A stretch of 64,000 nucleotides of DNA from Chryseobacterium sp. Leaf180 (GCF_001424585.1 NZ_LMPJ01000001.1:216442-280441); one strand, 5' to 3'. Numbered from the stretch's first letter, positions 9,174 to 18,783 are shown. Made by a program: numbers and translations. Notes: a model not told the origin generated them from the sequence alone.

Positions 9174-10322
9174 TCATAATTTCCTCAAATTCTCGATCGT
9201 CTTTTCTAAAGTCTCCTGTTTCTTGGCAAAACAAAGCCGTATTACATTCTCACCTTCGGAATTTTTATAAAATGAAGAAAAAGGGATTGTTGCTACTTTA
9301 TGATTCTGAGTAAGTTCTTTAGCAAATTCCAGATCGTTTTTTTCTGAAATCTTGTCATATTTTAAAGCCTGAAAATAGGTTCCTTCGCAGAGAAGAATTT
9401 CAAAGCGAGTATTTTTTAAACCTTCCTGAAGAAAATCTCTTTTTTCCTGGAAAAACTGACTCAGTTGGAGATAATGAGAATCGTCTTTCATATATTCTCC
9501 AAGTGCCAGCTGCATCGGCGTATTAACGGAAAAAACATTGTACTGATGCACTTTTCTGAATTCGTCAGTGAGATTTTTTGGTGCGGCACAATAACCTATT
9601 TTCCAGCCGGTAACGTGAAAAAGTTTCCCGAAAGAGGCAATCATTAAGCTGCGTTCTTTCAATTCCGGAAATCGACACACGCTGAGATGCTGCTTTCCGT
9701 CGAAAATAATGTTTTCGTACACCTCATCGCTTAAGATCAGGATCGAAGAATCTTTTACGATTGCATTTAATTCTTTCAGATCATTTTCATTCAACACTTT
9801 TCCGGAAGGATTATTCGGATTGTTGATGATGATCATTTTTGTCTTTTCTGAGACCAGATTTTTCACGTTTTGCCAGTCAATCGCGAAATCTGGAGACTTC
9901 ATCACAAATCTTTTTACGATGCCTCCAAAAAGTTCAACCGTCGGTTCATAACAGTCATAAGCGGGCTCGAAAATAATCACTTCATCATCTTTTTTCACAA
10001 AGCTTGCTATGACTGTGAAAATCGCCTGCGTTCCGCCTGCGGTGATGGTAATTTCGGTGTCGGGATCATACGTTGTTTTGTGAGCGTTCTCGATTTTTCT
10101 GGCGATCTGTTCTTTCAAAGACATCATTCCACCGAGTGGCGCGTACTGATTAAATCCTTTCTGAATAAATTCGCTGACGAGAGAAGTGAGTTTTTGGTCC
10201 GGCATATAATCCGGGAAGCCCTGCGAAAGATTGATAGCTTCGTTTTCGTTGGCAAGCTGCGTCATCTGGCTGAAAATCGTGGTGCCGACGCTGGATAATT
10301 TTGAAATCGGAAGCTGTATCAT
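9174..10322 (-). CDS. PLP-dependent aminotransferase, methionine/kynurenine aminotransferase type
   Basis: The 382-residue fold-type I aminotransferase resembles YbdL-type methionine aminotransferases and kynurenine aminotransferases. Visible motifs are INLSQGFPDY near residue 30, NNPNNPSGKV at 167-176, SDEVYENI at 198-205 (Asp199 near the PLP ring nitrogen) and SFGKLFHVTGWKIGY, where Lys233 should form the Schiff base. The likely reaction is transamination of methionine or an aromatic amino acid, for example in methionine salvage. No salvage genes sit next to it. Substrate preference cannot be read from the sequence. Confidence 0.9.
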   Translation of the reverse strand: MIQLPISKLSSVGTTIFSQMTQLANENEAINLSQGFPDYMPDQKLTSLVSEFIQKGFNQYAPLGGMMSLKEQIARKIENAHKTTYDPDTEITITAGGTQAIFTVIASFVKKDDEVIIFEPAYDCYEPTVELFGGIVKRFVMKSPDFAIDWQNVKNLVSEKTKMIIINNPNNPSGKVLNENDLKELNAIVKDSSILILSDEVYENIIFDGKQHLSVCRFPELKERSLMIASFGKLFHVTGWKIGYCAAPKNLTDEFRKVHQYNVFSVNTPMQLALGEYMKDDSHYLQLSQFFQEKRDFLQEGLKNTRFEILLCEGTYFQALKYDKISEKNDLEFAKELTQNHKVATIPFSSFYKNSEGENVIRLCFAKKQETLEKTIENLRKL

Positions 10323-10339
10323 GTGAGAAATATATTACC

Positions 10340-10370
10340 CGAAGATAATATATTTCATATGTTTTCCCAA
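10340..10370 (-). promoter_or_regulatory. Probable promoter of the aminotransferase gene
   Basis: On the minus strand TTG (10370-10368) is followed after 20 bp by TATCTTCG (10347-10340), one base off the TAnnTTTG -7 consensus. The start codon is 17 nt downstream. Confidence 0.5.
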
Positions 10371-10441
10371 ATTTCATTTTTAAAATAAATGTAGTTTTTT
10401 AATGAAAAAAAGCTTCAGTAAAAATCTTTTAAACCACAAAA

Positions 10442-10567
10442 TCATTTATTACTTTTTACATATTTATAAATCTTAAATGCAACAATGGCGAGCAATAAAA
10501 TAACAACAACTGAAACAATTTGCCAAATAATCAATACGTTTCCGGGTTCTATAACCGTAGTTTCCAT
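10442..10567 (-). CDS. 41-residue single-span membrane protein
   Basis: This short frame runs from ATG (10567-10565) to TGA (10444-10442). The peptide begins METTVIEPGN, continues with a strongly hydrophobic stretch of about 20 residues (VLIIWQIVSVVVILLLAIVA) and ends in a basic tail, FKIYKYVKSNK. That is a textbook single membrane helix with the positive end in the cytoplasm. It fills most of an otherwise gene-free 480-base gap. No function is known to me. Small membrane proteins of this kind often modulate transporters or proteases, but nothing here links it to one. No clear -7 element was found upstream. Confidence 0.6.
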   Translation of the reverse strand: METTVIEPGNVLIIWQIVSVVVILLLAIVAFKIYKYVKSNK

Positions 10568-10774
10568 AATTTTTAAATCGTGTTTAGTGTAAAAAGATTT
10601 GAAGTAAAAGTTTAAGAAAGTAAAAATAATGCTTTTTTGATCTCAACTATGTGAAATTTAAAATAATTTATTAAACTGAAAATCTTATCTGATAAATCTA
10701 AAAATATACACTAAAAACGAATCGTTTCTACAGATTATCATTCAAAAAAATTCGGAAATAAGGTATCATTTTCG
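10568..10774. other. Noncoding stretch upstream of parE
   Basis: This AT-rich 207-base stretch between the small membrane protein gene and the parE promoter shows no open frame, hairpin or repeat that I can support. Confidence 0.5.
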
Positions 10775-10782
10775 TACTTTTG
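10775..10782 (+). promoter_or_regulatory. -7 element of the parE promoter
   Basis: TACTTTTG matches TAnnTTTG exactly. A degenerate -33 (TTCGG at 10751) lies 21 bp upstream. The element overlaps the upstream GTG at 10782, which supports the ATG at 10803 as the true start. Confidence 0.65.
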
Positions 10783-10802
10783 TGTGTTTGCTGTTTACAT
10801 CT

Positions 10803-12689
10803 ATGTCACAAGAAAATCTACCTATTTATTCCGAAGATAATATCCGAACCCTCGACTGGCAGGAGCATATACGCCTTCGTCCCGGTATGTACATCGGAAA
10901 ACTGGGTGATGGCTCTTCCGCGGATGACGGTATTTATATTTTGCTGAAAGAAATTCTGGATAATTCGATTGATGAATTCCGGATGAAATCGGGCAAAAGA
11001 ATCGAGATTAAAGTAGATGAGGGCAAAGTAATGATTCGTGATTACGGTCGCGGAATTCCGCTTGGAAAAGTAGTTGATGCTGTTTCTAAAATGAATACCG
11101 GCGGGAAATATGACAGCAAAGCCTTTAAAAAATCGGTTGGATTAAACGGTGTCGGAACTAAAGCGGTAAATGCGCTTTCTGATTATTTTAGAGTCCGTTC
11201 TTTCCGGGATGGAAAAATGAAAATCGCTGAGTTTTCGCGTGGAATGATTACTGAAGATCACGAAGAAAAAGAAACTTCAGACCGCAACGGAACCGAAATT
11301 TCTTTTGTCCCCGATGAGAGTATTTTCCTGAATTTTAAATACCGGAAAGAATACATCGCGAGAATGCTGCGCAATTACGCATATCTGAATCCGGGTTTGA
11401 AGATAATTTTTAATGGCGAAACTTTTTATTCTGAAAACGGCCTTCGGGATCTTCTGGAAGAAGAACTGGAAAGTGAAACATTATATCCGATCATTCATCT
11501 GAGAGATAATGATATTGAAGTTGCAATCACGCATACCGACAAATCGCAGACTGAAACCTATTTTTCTTTCGTAAACGGACAAAACACGACGCAGGGCGGA
11601 ACGCATCTCAATGCATTTCGTGAAGCTTTTGTGAAAACCATCCGCGAGTTTTACGGTAAAAATTTTGACGCTTCAGATATCCGAAAAGCGATTGTGGCGG
11701 CAATTTCCATCAATGTGGAAGAACCGGTTTTTGAATCTCAGACGAAAACCAAACTGGGCTCTAATGACATTGGCCCGAATGGTCCAACCGTAAGAACCTT
11801 TATCATTGATTTTCTTAAAAATAAACTCGATAATTTTTTACATCAAAACCAAGATATTGCCGAAGCTATTCAGCGGAAAATAATGATTTCTGAACGTGAA
11901 AGAAAAGAACTTTCCGGAATTCAGAAACTGGCTCGCGAGCGTGCGAAAAAAGTATCGCTTCACAACAAAAAACTTCGCGACTGCCGGCAACATTACAACG
12001 ATCAGAAAGCAGAACGAAAAGCGGAAACGCAGATTTTTATTACAGAAGGTGATTCTGCATCTGGTTCGATTACAAAATCGCGTGATGTAGAAACGCAGGC
12101 CGTTTTTTCTTTGAAAGGAAAACCTTTGAACTGCTACGGTTTAACTAAAAAAGTGGTTTATGAAAATGAAGAATTTAACCTTCTTCAGGCTGCACTTAAT
12201 ATCGAAGAAAGTATGGAAGATCTTCGGTACAATCAGGTAATTATTGCGACTGACGCTGATGTAGACGGTATGCATATCCGACTTTTGATGATTACTTTTT
12301 TCCTGCAGTTTTTCCCGGATGTAATTAAAAATGGACACCTTTTTATTCTACAGACGCCGCTTTTCAGAGTTAGGAATAAAAAAGAAACAAGATATTGCTA
12401 CAGCGAGCCCGAGCGTGTGAAAGCGTTGAATGAACTAGGGAAAAATCCTGAAATTACTCGTTTTAAAGGTTTGGGTGAAATTTCGCCGGATGAGTTTAAA
12501 AATTTTATCGGGAAAGATATTCGCCTGGAACCTGTAGTTTTGGGAAAAGAGCAGACGATTGAGCAGCTTCTGGAGTTTTACATGGGAAAAAACACACCAG
12601 ACCGGCAGCTCTTTATTCTGGAAAATCTGGTAGTGGAAGAAACCGATATCGCGAGCAAAGAAACGTTTGAACCCGCGGAAAGCGAGTAG
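10803..12689 (+). CDS. parE: DNA topoisomerase IV subunit B (ParE, type IIA)
   Basis: The ATG at 10803 gives 628 residues; a GTG seven codons earlier lies inside the promoter. The GHKL ATPase domain shows [12 protein letters not shown] (catalytic Glu and Mg-binding Asn), DYGRGIPLG and [14 protein letters not shown]. The TOPRIM domain shows [19 protein letters not shown] and [13 protein letters not shown], with the metal-binding acidic triad intact, and the protein ends near TRFKGLGE and the C-terminal helix. With ParC downstream it should form topoisomerase IV, which decatenates chromosomes. The length and the pairing with the downstream 860-residue A subunit favour ParE over GyrB. Confidence 0.9.
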   Translation: MSQENLPIYSEDNIRTLDWQEHIRLRPGMYIGKLGDGSSADDGIYILLKEILDNSIDEFRMKSGKRIEIKVDEGKVMIRDYGRGIPLGKVVDAVSKMNTGGKYDSKAFKKSVGLNGVGTKAVNALSDYFRVRSFRDGKMKIAEFSRGMITEDHEEKETSDRNGTEISFVPDESIFLNFKYRKEYIARMLRNYAYLNPGLKIIFNGETFYSENGLRDLLEEELESETLYPIIHLRDNDIEVAITHTDKSQTETYFSFVNGQNTTQGGTHLNAFREAFVKTIREFYGKNFDASDIRKAIVAAISINVEEPVFESQTKTKLGSNDIGPNGPTVRTFIIDFLKNKLDNFLHQNQDIAEAIQRKIMISERERKELSGIQKLARERAKKVSLHNKKLRDCRQHYNDQKAERKAETQIFITEGDSASGSITKSRDVETQAVFSLKGKPLNCYGLTKKVVYENEEFNLLQAALNIEESMEDLRYNQVIIATDADVDGMHIRLLMITFFLQFFPDVIKNGHLFILQTPLFRVRNKKETRYCYSEPERVKALNELGKNPEITRFKGLGEISPDEFKNFIGKDIRLEPVVLGKEQTIEQLLEFYMGKNTPDRQLFILENLVVEETDIASKETFEPAESE

Positions 12690-12705
12690 TTTTATACACA
12701 TTCTG

Positions 12706-13191
12706 ATGAGATTTAATAATAAAAAGAAAATTCCGATCTACAATTTTGTGCACACGTTGCTTTGGATGATTTTTTCAGCAGGTGTTCTGGCTTTTATTTT
12801 AGAACATTACAAATTTGATATTTTCGGAAACGAGATTTATGCTGTACTTATCGCTCCTGCGGTTTTACTCTGTTTTTTTTATATTCTTGGCAGGCAAATC
12901 TTTGAATACGACAGCGATGGAGAAGCAGTACATTTTAAAAACAGAAGTATTGTTCCATTCATAAGACCGCTCAGCGATGAGTTTCCAAAATACAAGATCA
13001 TCAATTACGATGTTTTCAGGTTTTTATTTTACAAGAGACTTTTTGTGAGAATTTCAAGTAAAACGTCAAAATCTCTGGTTCTGCGGTATGAGATCTCGTA
13101 CCTAGGGCAAAAAGACATCAGCGATCTGAAAAGATCATTAAACAAAATAATACAGGCAAACCGACAAAAAACGAGCGAAGATAAAGCATGA
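12706..13191 (+). CDS. Two-span membrane protein of unknown function within the parE-parC operon
   Basis: The ATG at 12706 gives 161 residues; an upstream TTG frame overlaps parE and is unlikely. There are two hydrophobic segments near residues 13-33 and 42-62, then a soluble C-terminal half of mixed strands that ends in a helix (SDLKRSLNKIIQANRQ). The architecture resembles small PH-like membrane proteins, but I cannot name a family. It lies 16 nt after parE and overlaps the parC start by 4 nt (ATGA), so translation is probably coupled. No known role connects it to topoisomerase; it may simply be carried in the operon. Confidence 0.8.
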   Translation: MRFNNKKKIPIYNFVHTLLWMIFSAGVLAFILEHYKFDIFGNEIYAVLIAPAVLLCFFYILGRQIFEYDSDGEAVHFKNRSIVPFIRPLSDEFPKYKIINYDVFRFLFYKRLFVRISSKTSKSLVLRYEISYLGQKDISDLKRSLNKIIQANRQKTSEDKA

Positions 13192-15770
13192 CAGAAGAAT
13201 TTTCTCACGAAGAAGAAAGTCTGAAAAAAGTTTCAGGGCTTTATAAAGACTGGTTTTTAGACTATGCGTCGTATGTAATTTTAGACCGGGCAATTCCGTC
13301 GGTGTTTGACGGATTCAAACCTGTACAGCGTAGAATCATGCATTCTATGCGCGAACTGGAAGATGGACGTTACAACAAAGTTGCCAATATTGTTGGAAAT
13401 ACAATGAAATATCATCCGCACGGCGATGCTTCGATCACCGATGCAATGGTGGGAATTGGGCAGCGCGAACTGCTTATCGACACGCAGGGAAACTGGGGAA
13501 ATATTTATACCGGCGATTCTGCTGCCGCGGCGAGATATATCGAAGCGAGACTGACGGCTTTTGCGCTTGAAGTTGTTTTTAATCCTAAAACTACGGTTTG
13601 GGCAAAATCATACGACGGCAGAAATAATGAACCTGTCGATCTTCCGGTAAAGTTTCCTTTGCTTTTGGCGCAGGGCGTCGAGGGGATTGGTGTCGGACTA
13701 TCCACTAAGATTCTTCCGCATAATTTTAATGAGTTAATCACGGCATCTGTTTCTTATTTAAAAGGTAAAAAATTCGAGCTTTTCCCGGATTTTCTTACGG
13801 CAGGATTTCTGGATGTTTCTGAATATAACGACGGCCACCGTGGCGGAAAAGTCCGTGCACGTGCGAAAATTTCGCAGGTTGATAAGCATACACTGATAAT
13901 TTCAGAGCTTCCGTTTTCTAAAAATACCGGCGATCTGATCGATTCCATTATTAAGGCCAACGAAAAAGGCAAAATTAAAATCAAGAAAATTGAAGATAAC
14001 ACTTCAGACAAAGTTGAGATTTTAATTTACCTGCACAACGAAGTTTCGCCGGATAAAACGATTGATGCTTTATACGCTTTTACAGACTGTCAGGTGACAA
14101 TTTCCCCTAATGCATGTGTAATTGTCGGCGATAAACCGATGTTCCTTACCGTTTCTGAGATTTTAAGAATGAACACCGATCATACGGTTTCTCTTTTACA
14201 GAAAGAATTGGAAATTGAGCTCCATGAACTTCAGGAAAACTGGCATTTCTCTTCCTTGGAAAGAATTTTTATTGAAAACAGAATTTACCATGATATTGAA
14301 GAGGTAAATAGTTGGGATGAAGTGCTAAAAACCATTGCTGTTGGTTTAAAACCACACACGACGCACCTTTTGCGAGCGGTGACTGAAGAAGATATTTTGC
14401 GGCTTACAGAGATAAGAATTAAAAGAATTTCGCGTTTCGATTTAGATAAATTTAAAGAAAATATTGCTGCACTTGAAGGCAGAATTGAGCAGACTAAACA
14501 TCATCTTGAAAATCTGGTAACCTATGCGATCAATTATTATTTAAATATTCAGAAAAAATACGGAAAAGGTAGAGAACGAAAAACAGAACTGCGCATTTTT
14601 GATACGATTGATGCGACAAAAGTTGCTGTGGCGAATGAGAAATTTTATGCCAATTTCGAGGAAGGTTTCATCGGAACTTCATTAAAAAAAGATCAGTTTT
14701 TATTTGACTGTTCGGATATCGACGACATCATCACCTTCCGGAAAGACGGAAACATGAAAGTGGTAAAAGTCGAAGCGAAAACTTTTATCGGTAAAGACAT
14801 TCTGCACGTCGCCATCTGGAAGAAAAACGATAAACGAACGGTGTACAATATGATCTACCGCGAAGGTCGTGAAGGTCCGTTTTATATGAAACGATTCTCG
14901 GTGACCGGCGTTACGCGAAATACAGATTATCCGCTGGCTTCGGACGCAAAGGGTTCTGAAATGCTTTATTTTTCGGCAAATCCTAATGGTGAAGCGGAAG
15001 TGGTAACAGTGCTTTTAAAGCCAAATCCGCGCATCAGAAAAAATAAAATGGAAATTGATTTTTCCGAAATCGGCATTAAAGGAAGAGATTCCAAGGGTAA
15101 TCTGGTGACTAAATTTGCCGTGAAAAAAGTGGACATGAAAGAGGAAGGTGTATCTACTTTGGCGCCGCGAAAAATATGGTTTGATGAAACGGTGAGACGT
15201 CTGAATGCCGACGCACGCGGTACGCTTCTGGGAAATTTTAAAGGTGATGATAAAATTCTGACCATTAATTCTCAGGGTGAGGCAAAACTTCTGACATTTG
15301 ATCTCAGCAACAGATTTGATGATCAGTTTGTCGTTCTCGAAAAATGGCGGCCTGCTCAGCCGATCACCTGCATTTATTACGACGGCGAAAAAGACATGTA
15401 TTTTATCAAAAGATTCCTTCTTGAAAATACGACCAACGTGCAGACTTTTATGCCGAGCGAGCATCCGAAATCTTTTATTGAGCGCATCATCGTCTCAGAC
15501 GGGGCGACTGCAGAGATTATTTTCGCAAAAGATAAAGGCAAAGACCGCGAACCGGAAATGGTTATTATAGATGAATTTATATCCGTTAAGGGTATCAAAG
15601 CCATCGGAAATCAGTTTACAAAATTTAAAGTTAAAACCATAAACGTTACCGTTCCTGAACCAATAGAAGAGCCGGAAATAATATCTGAGCCAGAAGAAAA
15701 CATCTCCACGGAAGATGACGGCGGCACTATTGGCAGTCTTTTTGGAAGTGTTGACCCGAAAAATGAATAA
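13188..15770 (+). CDS. parC: DNA topoisomerase IV subunit A (ParC)
   Basis: The 860-residue subunit has the winged-helix CAP domain with FKPVQRRIMHSM and YHPHGDASITDAM. The catalytic Tyr117 lies in AAAARYIEARL. The tower and coiled-coil follow, then a six-bladed beta-propeller C-terminal domain without a recognisable GyrA box, as expected for ParC. It forms the DNA-cleaving part of topoisomerase IV with ParE. In the quinolone-binding segment the position matching E. coli ParC Ser80 is Ala81. The neighbouring Ser82 is one place off, and I believe this arrangement is common in Bacteroidota ParC. The gene overlaps the preceding membrane-protein gene by 4 nt. Confidence 0.92.
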   Translation: MTEEFSHEEESLKKVSGLYKDWFLDYASYVILDRAIPSVFDGFKPVQRRIMHSMRELEDGRYNKVANIVGNTMKYHPHGDASITDAMVGIGQRELLIDTQGNWGNIYTGDSAAAARYIEARLTAFALEVVFNPKTTVWAKSYDGRNNEPVDLPVKFPLLLAQGVEGIGVGLSTKILPHNFNELITASVSYLKGKKFELFPDFLTAGFLDVSEYNDGHRGGKVRARAKISQVDKHTLIISELPFSKNTGDLIDSIIKANEKGKIKIKKIEDNTSDKVEILIYLHNEVSPDKTIDALYAFTDCQVTISPNACVIVGDKPMFLTVSEILRMNTDHTVSLLQKELEIELHELQENWHFSSLERIFIENRIYHDIEEVNSWDEVLKTIAVGLKPHTTHLLRAVTEEDILRLTEIRIKRISRFDLDKFKENIAALEGRIEQTKHHLENLVTYAINYYLNIQKKYGKGRERKTELRIFDTIDATKVAVANEKFYANFEEGFIGTSLKKDQFLFDCSDIDDIITFRKDGNMKVVKVEAKTFIGKDILHVAIWKKNDKRTVYNMIYREGREGPFYMKRFSVTGVTRNTDYPLASDAKGSEMLYFSANPNGEAEVVTVLLKPNPRIRKNKMEIDFSEIGIKGRDSKGNLVTKFAVKKVDMKEEGVSTLAPRKIWFDETVRRLNADARGTLLGNFKGDDKILTINSQGEAKLLTFDLSNRFDDQFVVLEKWRPAQPITCIYYDGEKDMYFIKRFLLENTTNVQTFMPSEHPKSFIERIIVSDGATAEIIFAKDKGKDREPEMVIIDEFISVKGIKAIGNQFTKFKVKTINVTVPEPIEEPEIISEPEENISTEDDGGTIGSLFGSVDPKNE

Positions 15771-15779
15771 AATTTAAGA

Positions 15780-16433
15780 ATGAATATCATCATTATCATC
15801 ATCGCGATCACCTCGGTTATCAGTTTTATTGCGTTTAATAATCAGCCGCTTTTTGAGCAGTATAAATTCAATGTAGGAGCCATCAGAAACCGAAAAGAAT
15901 ACATCCGACTGCTATCTGCGGGTTTTCTGCATGCAGATTTTATGCATTTGCTGTTTAATATGATGACGCTTTATTTCTTTGGGCCGGTCATTTTACAGGG
16001 TTTTGGTGTTGCAGGCTTTTTGATAATTTATATCGGGTCAATACTTTTAGGAAATATTTTTTCTCTTTTTATCTATCAGAAACAACCTTGGTATTCAGCA
16101 ATAGGAGCGAGTGGTGGAGTTTCCGGAGTTTTGTTTGCAGCGATTGCGTTGCTTCCAAATCTAGGCTTGTATCTGTTTTTTATTCCCATTCCCATTCCAG
16201 GATTTATTTTCGGAACATTATATTTTGGATATTCAGTTTACATGATGCTCAACCCTAAACAGTGGGATAATCTCGGCCACGCTGCGCATTTAGGTGGTGC
16301 GTTTTTCGGACTGGTTTATGCAATAGCGAATCAGCCTGAAATGGCTTTTCAGAATATTTTTTACATCTCGATCATGTCTTTACCGCTACTTTATTTATCG
16401 TACGAAATATTTATCCGCAAAAGAATTGGATAA
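15780..16433 (+). CDS. Rhomboid family intramembrane serine protease
   Basis: The 217-residue protein has six or so membrane segments. It shows the rhomboid signature: HADFMHLLFNM (His51, His56, Asn60), the nucleophile in IGASGG (Ser111), and AHLGGAFFG with His170 as the partner base. Both members of the Ser-His dyad are present, so it should be active. Rhomboids cleave membrane proteins within or near the bilayer; the substrate is unknown. It starts 9 nt after parC and may be cotranscribed. Its stop is 3 nt from the convergent prmC stop, with no terminator hairpin between. Confidence 0.93.
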   Translation: MNIIIIIIAITSVISFIAFNNQPLFEQYKFNVGAIRNRKEYIRLLSAGFLHADFMHLLFNMMTLYFFGPVILQGFGVAGFLIIYIGSILLGNIFSLFIYQKQPWYSAIGASGGVSGVLFAAIALLPNLGLYLFFIPIPIPGFIFGTLYFGYSVYMMLNPKQWDNLGHAAHLGGAFFGLVYAIANQPEMAFQNIFYISIMSLPLLYLSYEIFIRKRIG

Positions 16434-16436
16434 GAT

Positions 16437-17285
16437 TTATTTGATTCCAATTATAAAACGGTCATTGCCGCTGAGATCTTTCCTAAGTTCACTTTCCGAA
16501 AAGTTTTTAAATAAATCTAAAGTCTCTTTGCCGAGTTTTTGGTTAATTTCTAAAAATAAAAGTCCGTTTTTAATCAAATATTTTTCGCAGTCCTCGGCAA
16601 TTTTCCGGTAAAAAATAAGGGCATCTGACGTAGGTGAGAAAAGCGCCATTTTCGGCTCAAACTCTTTCACTGAATCAGCAATCTCAATTTCTTCGTTAAT
16701 TCCGATGTACGGCGGATTTGAAATGATTATATCAAAATTTTCTTTAAAATCAATTTTAAGATAATCAGCATGAATACAATTGATTTTCAACTGATGAAAG
16801 TCTGCGTTTCTTTGGGCAACCATTAAAGCTTTTTCAGAGAAATCAATCGATATTATATCAGCTTTAGGAAAATGTTTTTTCAAAACCAATGGAATGATTC
16901 CGCTTCCGGTTCCGATGTCTAAAATCTTTAATGTGGTGTTTTGAGCGTGTGATTTTGAAATTTTCTCAATGGCAATTTCAAGCAATTCTTCCGTTTCAGG
17001 TCTGGGAATCAAAACGTGTTCGTTTACAAAAAATTTCATTCCGTAAAACTCAGTTTCACCCAAAATCTGCTGATAAGGTTTACCCGATTCAAGCTGAATG
17101 ATCACTTCTATAAATTTTTTAAGATTCTCAGTCGAGATTTCCTGATCCGAGAAACTTCGCTGCTGAATTCTGTTGATTTCTAAAATATTTTCAGCGAAAA
17201 TTTCAAATAAAATATTAATTTCTTCCTGAGAATAGTTTCCTGAAAGCCTTTCTGTAAAGCTTTTTTTAACTTCACTAAAAACCAT
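16437..17285 (-). CDS. prmC: Peptide chain release factor N(5)-glutamine methyltransferase
   Basis: The 282-residue SAM-dependent methyltransferase has a helical N-terminal domain. The SAM-binding motif is DIGTGSG (residues 123-129) and the substrate-binding motif is NPPY (190-193), diagnostic of the PrmC/HemK family. PrmC methylates the glutamine of the GGQ motif of RF1 and RF2, which is needed for efficient termination. Its start codon overlaps the yaaA stop by one base (TAATG), indicating translational coupling. It is the last gene of a yciO-yaaA-prmC operon. Confidence 0.95.
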   Translation of the reverse strand: MVFSEVKKSFTERLSGNYSQEEINILFEIFAENILEINRIQQRSFSDQEISTENLKKFIEVIIQLESGKPYQQILGETEFYGMKFFVNEHVLIPRPETEELLEIAIEKISKSHAQNTTLKILDIGTGSGIIPLVLKKHFPKADIISIDFSEKALMVAQRNADFHQLKINCIHADYLKIDFKENFDIIISNPPYIGINEEIEIADSVKEFEPKMALFSPTSDALIFYRKIAEDCEKYLIKNGLLFLEINQKLGKETLDLFKNFSESELRKDLSGNDRFIIGIK

Positions 17286-18043
17286 TACCGCGTGAAAATT
17301 AGTTTATCACCGGTCGAAGCTGCTTCATCAATTCTGTAACCTTCTCTGTTAAATGTTTTGACGTCATTCAGTGTTTTCGCATTGGTTTCAGCACAAAATC
17401 TTGCCATCATTCCGCGCGCATGTTTAGTGTAAACAACGATATTTTTTGGCTTACCCTCGCGAATTTCCAGAAATTCAACATCAATCATTTTCTGCTCAAG
17501 ATTTTTTCTGTCAATAACTTTTCCGTATTCTGCGCTCGCAAGATTTAAAATAAATTCTGTTTTCTTCAGTTCAGATTTCAGAGCATCAGTAACTTTTTCC
17601 GTCCAGTACTCGTAGATATTTTTGTATTGGTCAAAATGAAAAGGTCTGCCCATTTCCAGCCGATAAAGCATGATTTTATCTGATGGTTTCAATATTCCGT
17701 ACAAACCGGAAAGCATTCTGAAGTTTTTCTGAAGATAATCAACTGCATTTTTATCGAGAGTTTTTGCATCTAAACCGCGATAGACTTCACCGGTAAAAGC
17801 AAACATAGCGGGAGCCGATTCTTTTGCAGATGGTTTCGATTTCCACTTCTGGTTTCTTTCCCAGTTTTCATCGGCCAGCTTTTTCGAAATTTCCATTAAA
17901 TCCGAGAGATATTTTGGTGTTTTTTCTTTTAAATGCTGATGAATAAATGATGCTTCTCTGATAAATTTCGGAGTTGTTAAGCGCAGCAAATCTGTGCTGT
18001 TCTCAATGTTCATCAGCTTTGCCGGCGACGAGATAATTTTCAT
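17285..18043 (-). CDS. yaaA: Peroxide stress protein YaaA (DUF328)
   Basis: The 252-residue protein matches the full-length YaaA family, with MKIISSPAKLMN at the start, the LSGLYGILKPSD motif, and ARGMMARFCAE near the C-terminus. In E. coli YaaA lowers intracellular free iron under hydrogen peroxide stress, and the fold binds DNA. It is in the middle of the operon, 21 nt after yciO and overlapping prmC by one base. Confidence 0.93.
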   Translation of the reverse strand: MKIISSPAKLMNIENSTDLLRLTTPKFIREASFIHQHLKEKTPKYLSDLMEISKKLADENWERNQKWKSKPSAKESAPAMFAFTGEVYRGLDAKTLDKNAVDYLQKNFRMLSGLYGILKPSDKIMLYRLEMGRPFHFDQYKNIYEYWTEKVTDALKSELKKTEFILNLASAEYGKVIDRKNLEQKMIDVEFLEIREGKPKNIVVYTKHARGMMARFCAETNAKTLNDVKTFNREGYRIDEAASTGDKLIFTR

Positions 18044-18064
18044 TTGTGTCTGGTTTAAAAATGT

Positions 18065-18682
18065 TTAGGCTAAAATTTCACCTTTCCCCTGACGGATAAT
18101 TTCTGGCTCGCCAGATGTCAGGTCGACAATCGTCGACGCAACATTGTCTCCATAACCTGAATCAATTACGAGATCGACCAGATGATCATATTTTTCGGCG
18201 ATAAGTTCAGGATCTGTAGAATATTCTATAATCTCATCATCATCTTTAATAGAAGTTGAAGCGATCGGGTGACCTAATTTTTCTACAATAAGCTGCGGAA
18301 TCGAATAATTTGGAACACGAATTCCAATGGTTTTGTGATTTTTATAAGCTAAGGGTAAACTCTTATTGGCTTCAAGAATAAAGGTAAACGGCCCGGGAAG
18401 ATGTGCTTTCAAAAAACGGAAAACAGACGTATCTACAGGTCTCGTAAAATCTGAAAGATGACTGAGATCGTTGCAGATAATCGAAAACTGTGCTTTTTCC
18501 AGTTTTGTTTTTTTTATCTGAGCCAGTTTTTCCATGGCTTTAATATCAAAAATATTACAGCCCAAAGCATATACTGTATCAGACGGATAAATGATTATTC
18601 CTCCGTTATTCAGCGTTTTAACCACTTCATCAATTGCCTTTTCCTGAGGGTTTTCAGGGTAGATTTTCAGTATTTTAGCCAT
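18065..18682 (-). CDS. Sua5/YrdC/YciO-type protein, closer to YciO than TsaC
   Basis: The 205-residue YrdC-like fold has GGIIIYPSDTVYALGCNI and the GIRVPN and PIASTSI motifs of the superfamily. After AQIKK the canonical TsaC/Sua5 segment (KxRPxxxPL) is replaced by a charged TKLEKAQFSIICNDLS, which matches the YciO subfamily, as does the N-terminal IYPENPQEKAI. TsaC and Sua5 make threonylcarbamoyl-AMP for the t6A37 tRNA modification; YciO has been reported to have little or no such activity. It may nevertheless be annotated as threonylcarbamoyladenylate synthase. It is first in an operon with yaaA and prmC. Its promoter sits almost on the start codon. Confidence 0.85.
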   Translation of the reverse strand: MAKILKIYPENPQEKAIDEVVKTLNNGGIIIYPSDTVYALGCNIFDIKAMEKLAQIKKTKLEKAQFSIICNDLSHLSDFTRPVDTSVFRFLKAHLPGPFTFILEANKSLPLAYKNHKTIGIRVPNYSIPQLIVEKLGHPIASTSIKDDDEIIEYSTDPELIAEKYDHLVDLVIDSGYGDNVASTIVDLTSGEPEIIRQGKGEILA

Positions 18683-18686
18683 AGCA

Positions 18687-18694
18687 CAAAGATA
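18687..18694 (-). promoter_or_regulatory. -7 element of the yciO operon, nearly leaderless
   Basis: TATCTTTG on the minus strand is a perfect TAnnTTTG match ending only 4 nt before the ATG. A TTTCG about 21 bp further upstream could serve as -33. If used, the transcript would be leaderless or have a leader of a few bases. Confidence 0.55.
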
Positions 18695-18742
18695 ATTAAA
18701 TTTAAAAATATACTACGAAAAGCATTGATTTACATTTTCGAT

Positions 18743-18772
18743 TTGGTCATTCGGAAATTAATCGTATATTTG
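18743..18772 (+). promoter_or_regulatory. Promoter of the initiator tRNA cluster
   Basis: TTG (18743-18745) is separated by exactly 19 bp from TATATTTG (18765-18772), a full Bacteroidota promoter match. The first tRNA base is 12 nt past the -7 element. Confidence 0.8.
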
Positions 18773-18783
18773 CAGTCCAATAT

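Noticed and set aside
10782..10802. GTG start for ParE at 10782
   Set aside because: The codon is part of the -7 promoter element; the ATG at 10803 fits the family start better.
15015..15464. Open frame of 149 codons on the minus strand
   Set aside because: It is antisense to the ParC C-terminal propeller and has no recognisable motif.
16434..16436. Terminator between rhomboid and prmC
   Set aside because: The stops are only 3 bases apart and I see no hairpin with a T-run.
18065..18682. Calling this gene tsaC/sua5 outright
   Set aside because: The TsaC-specific KxRPxxxPL segment is replaced by a YciO-like sequence.
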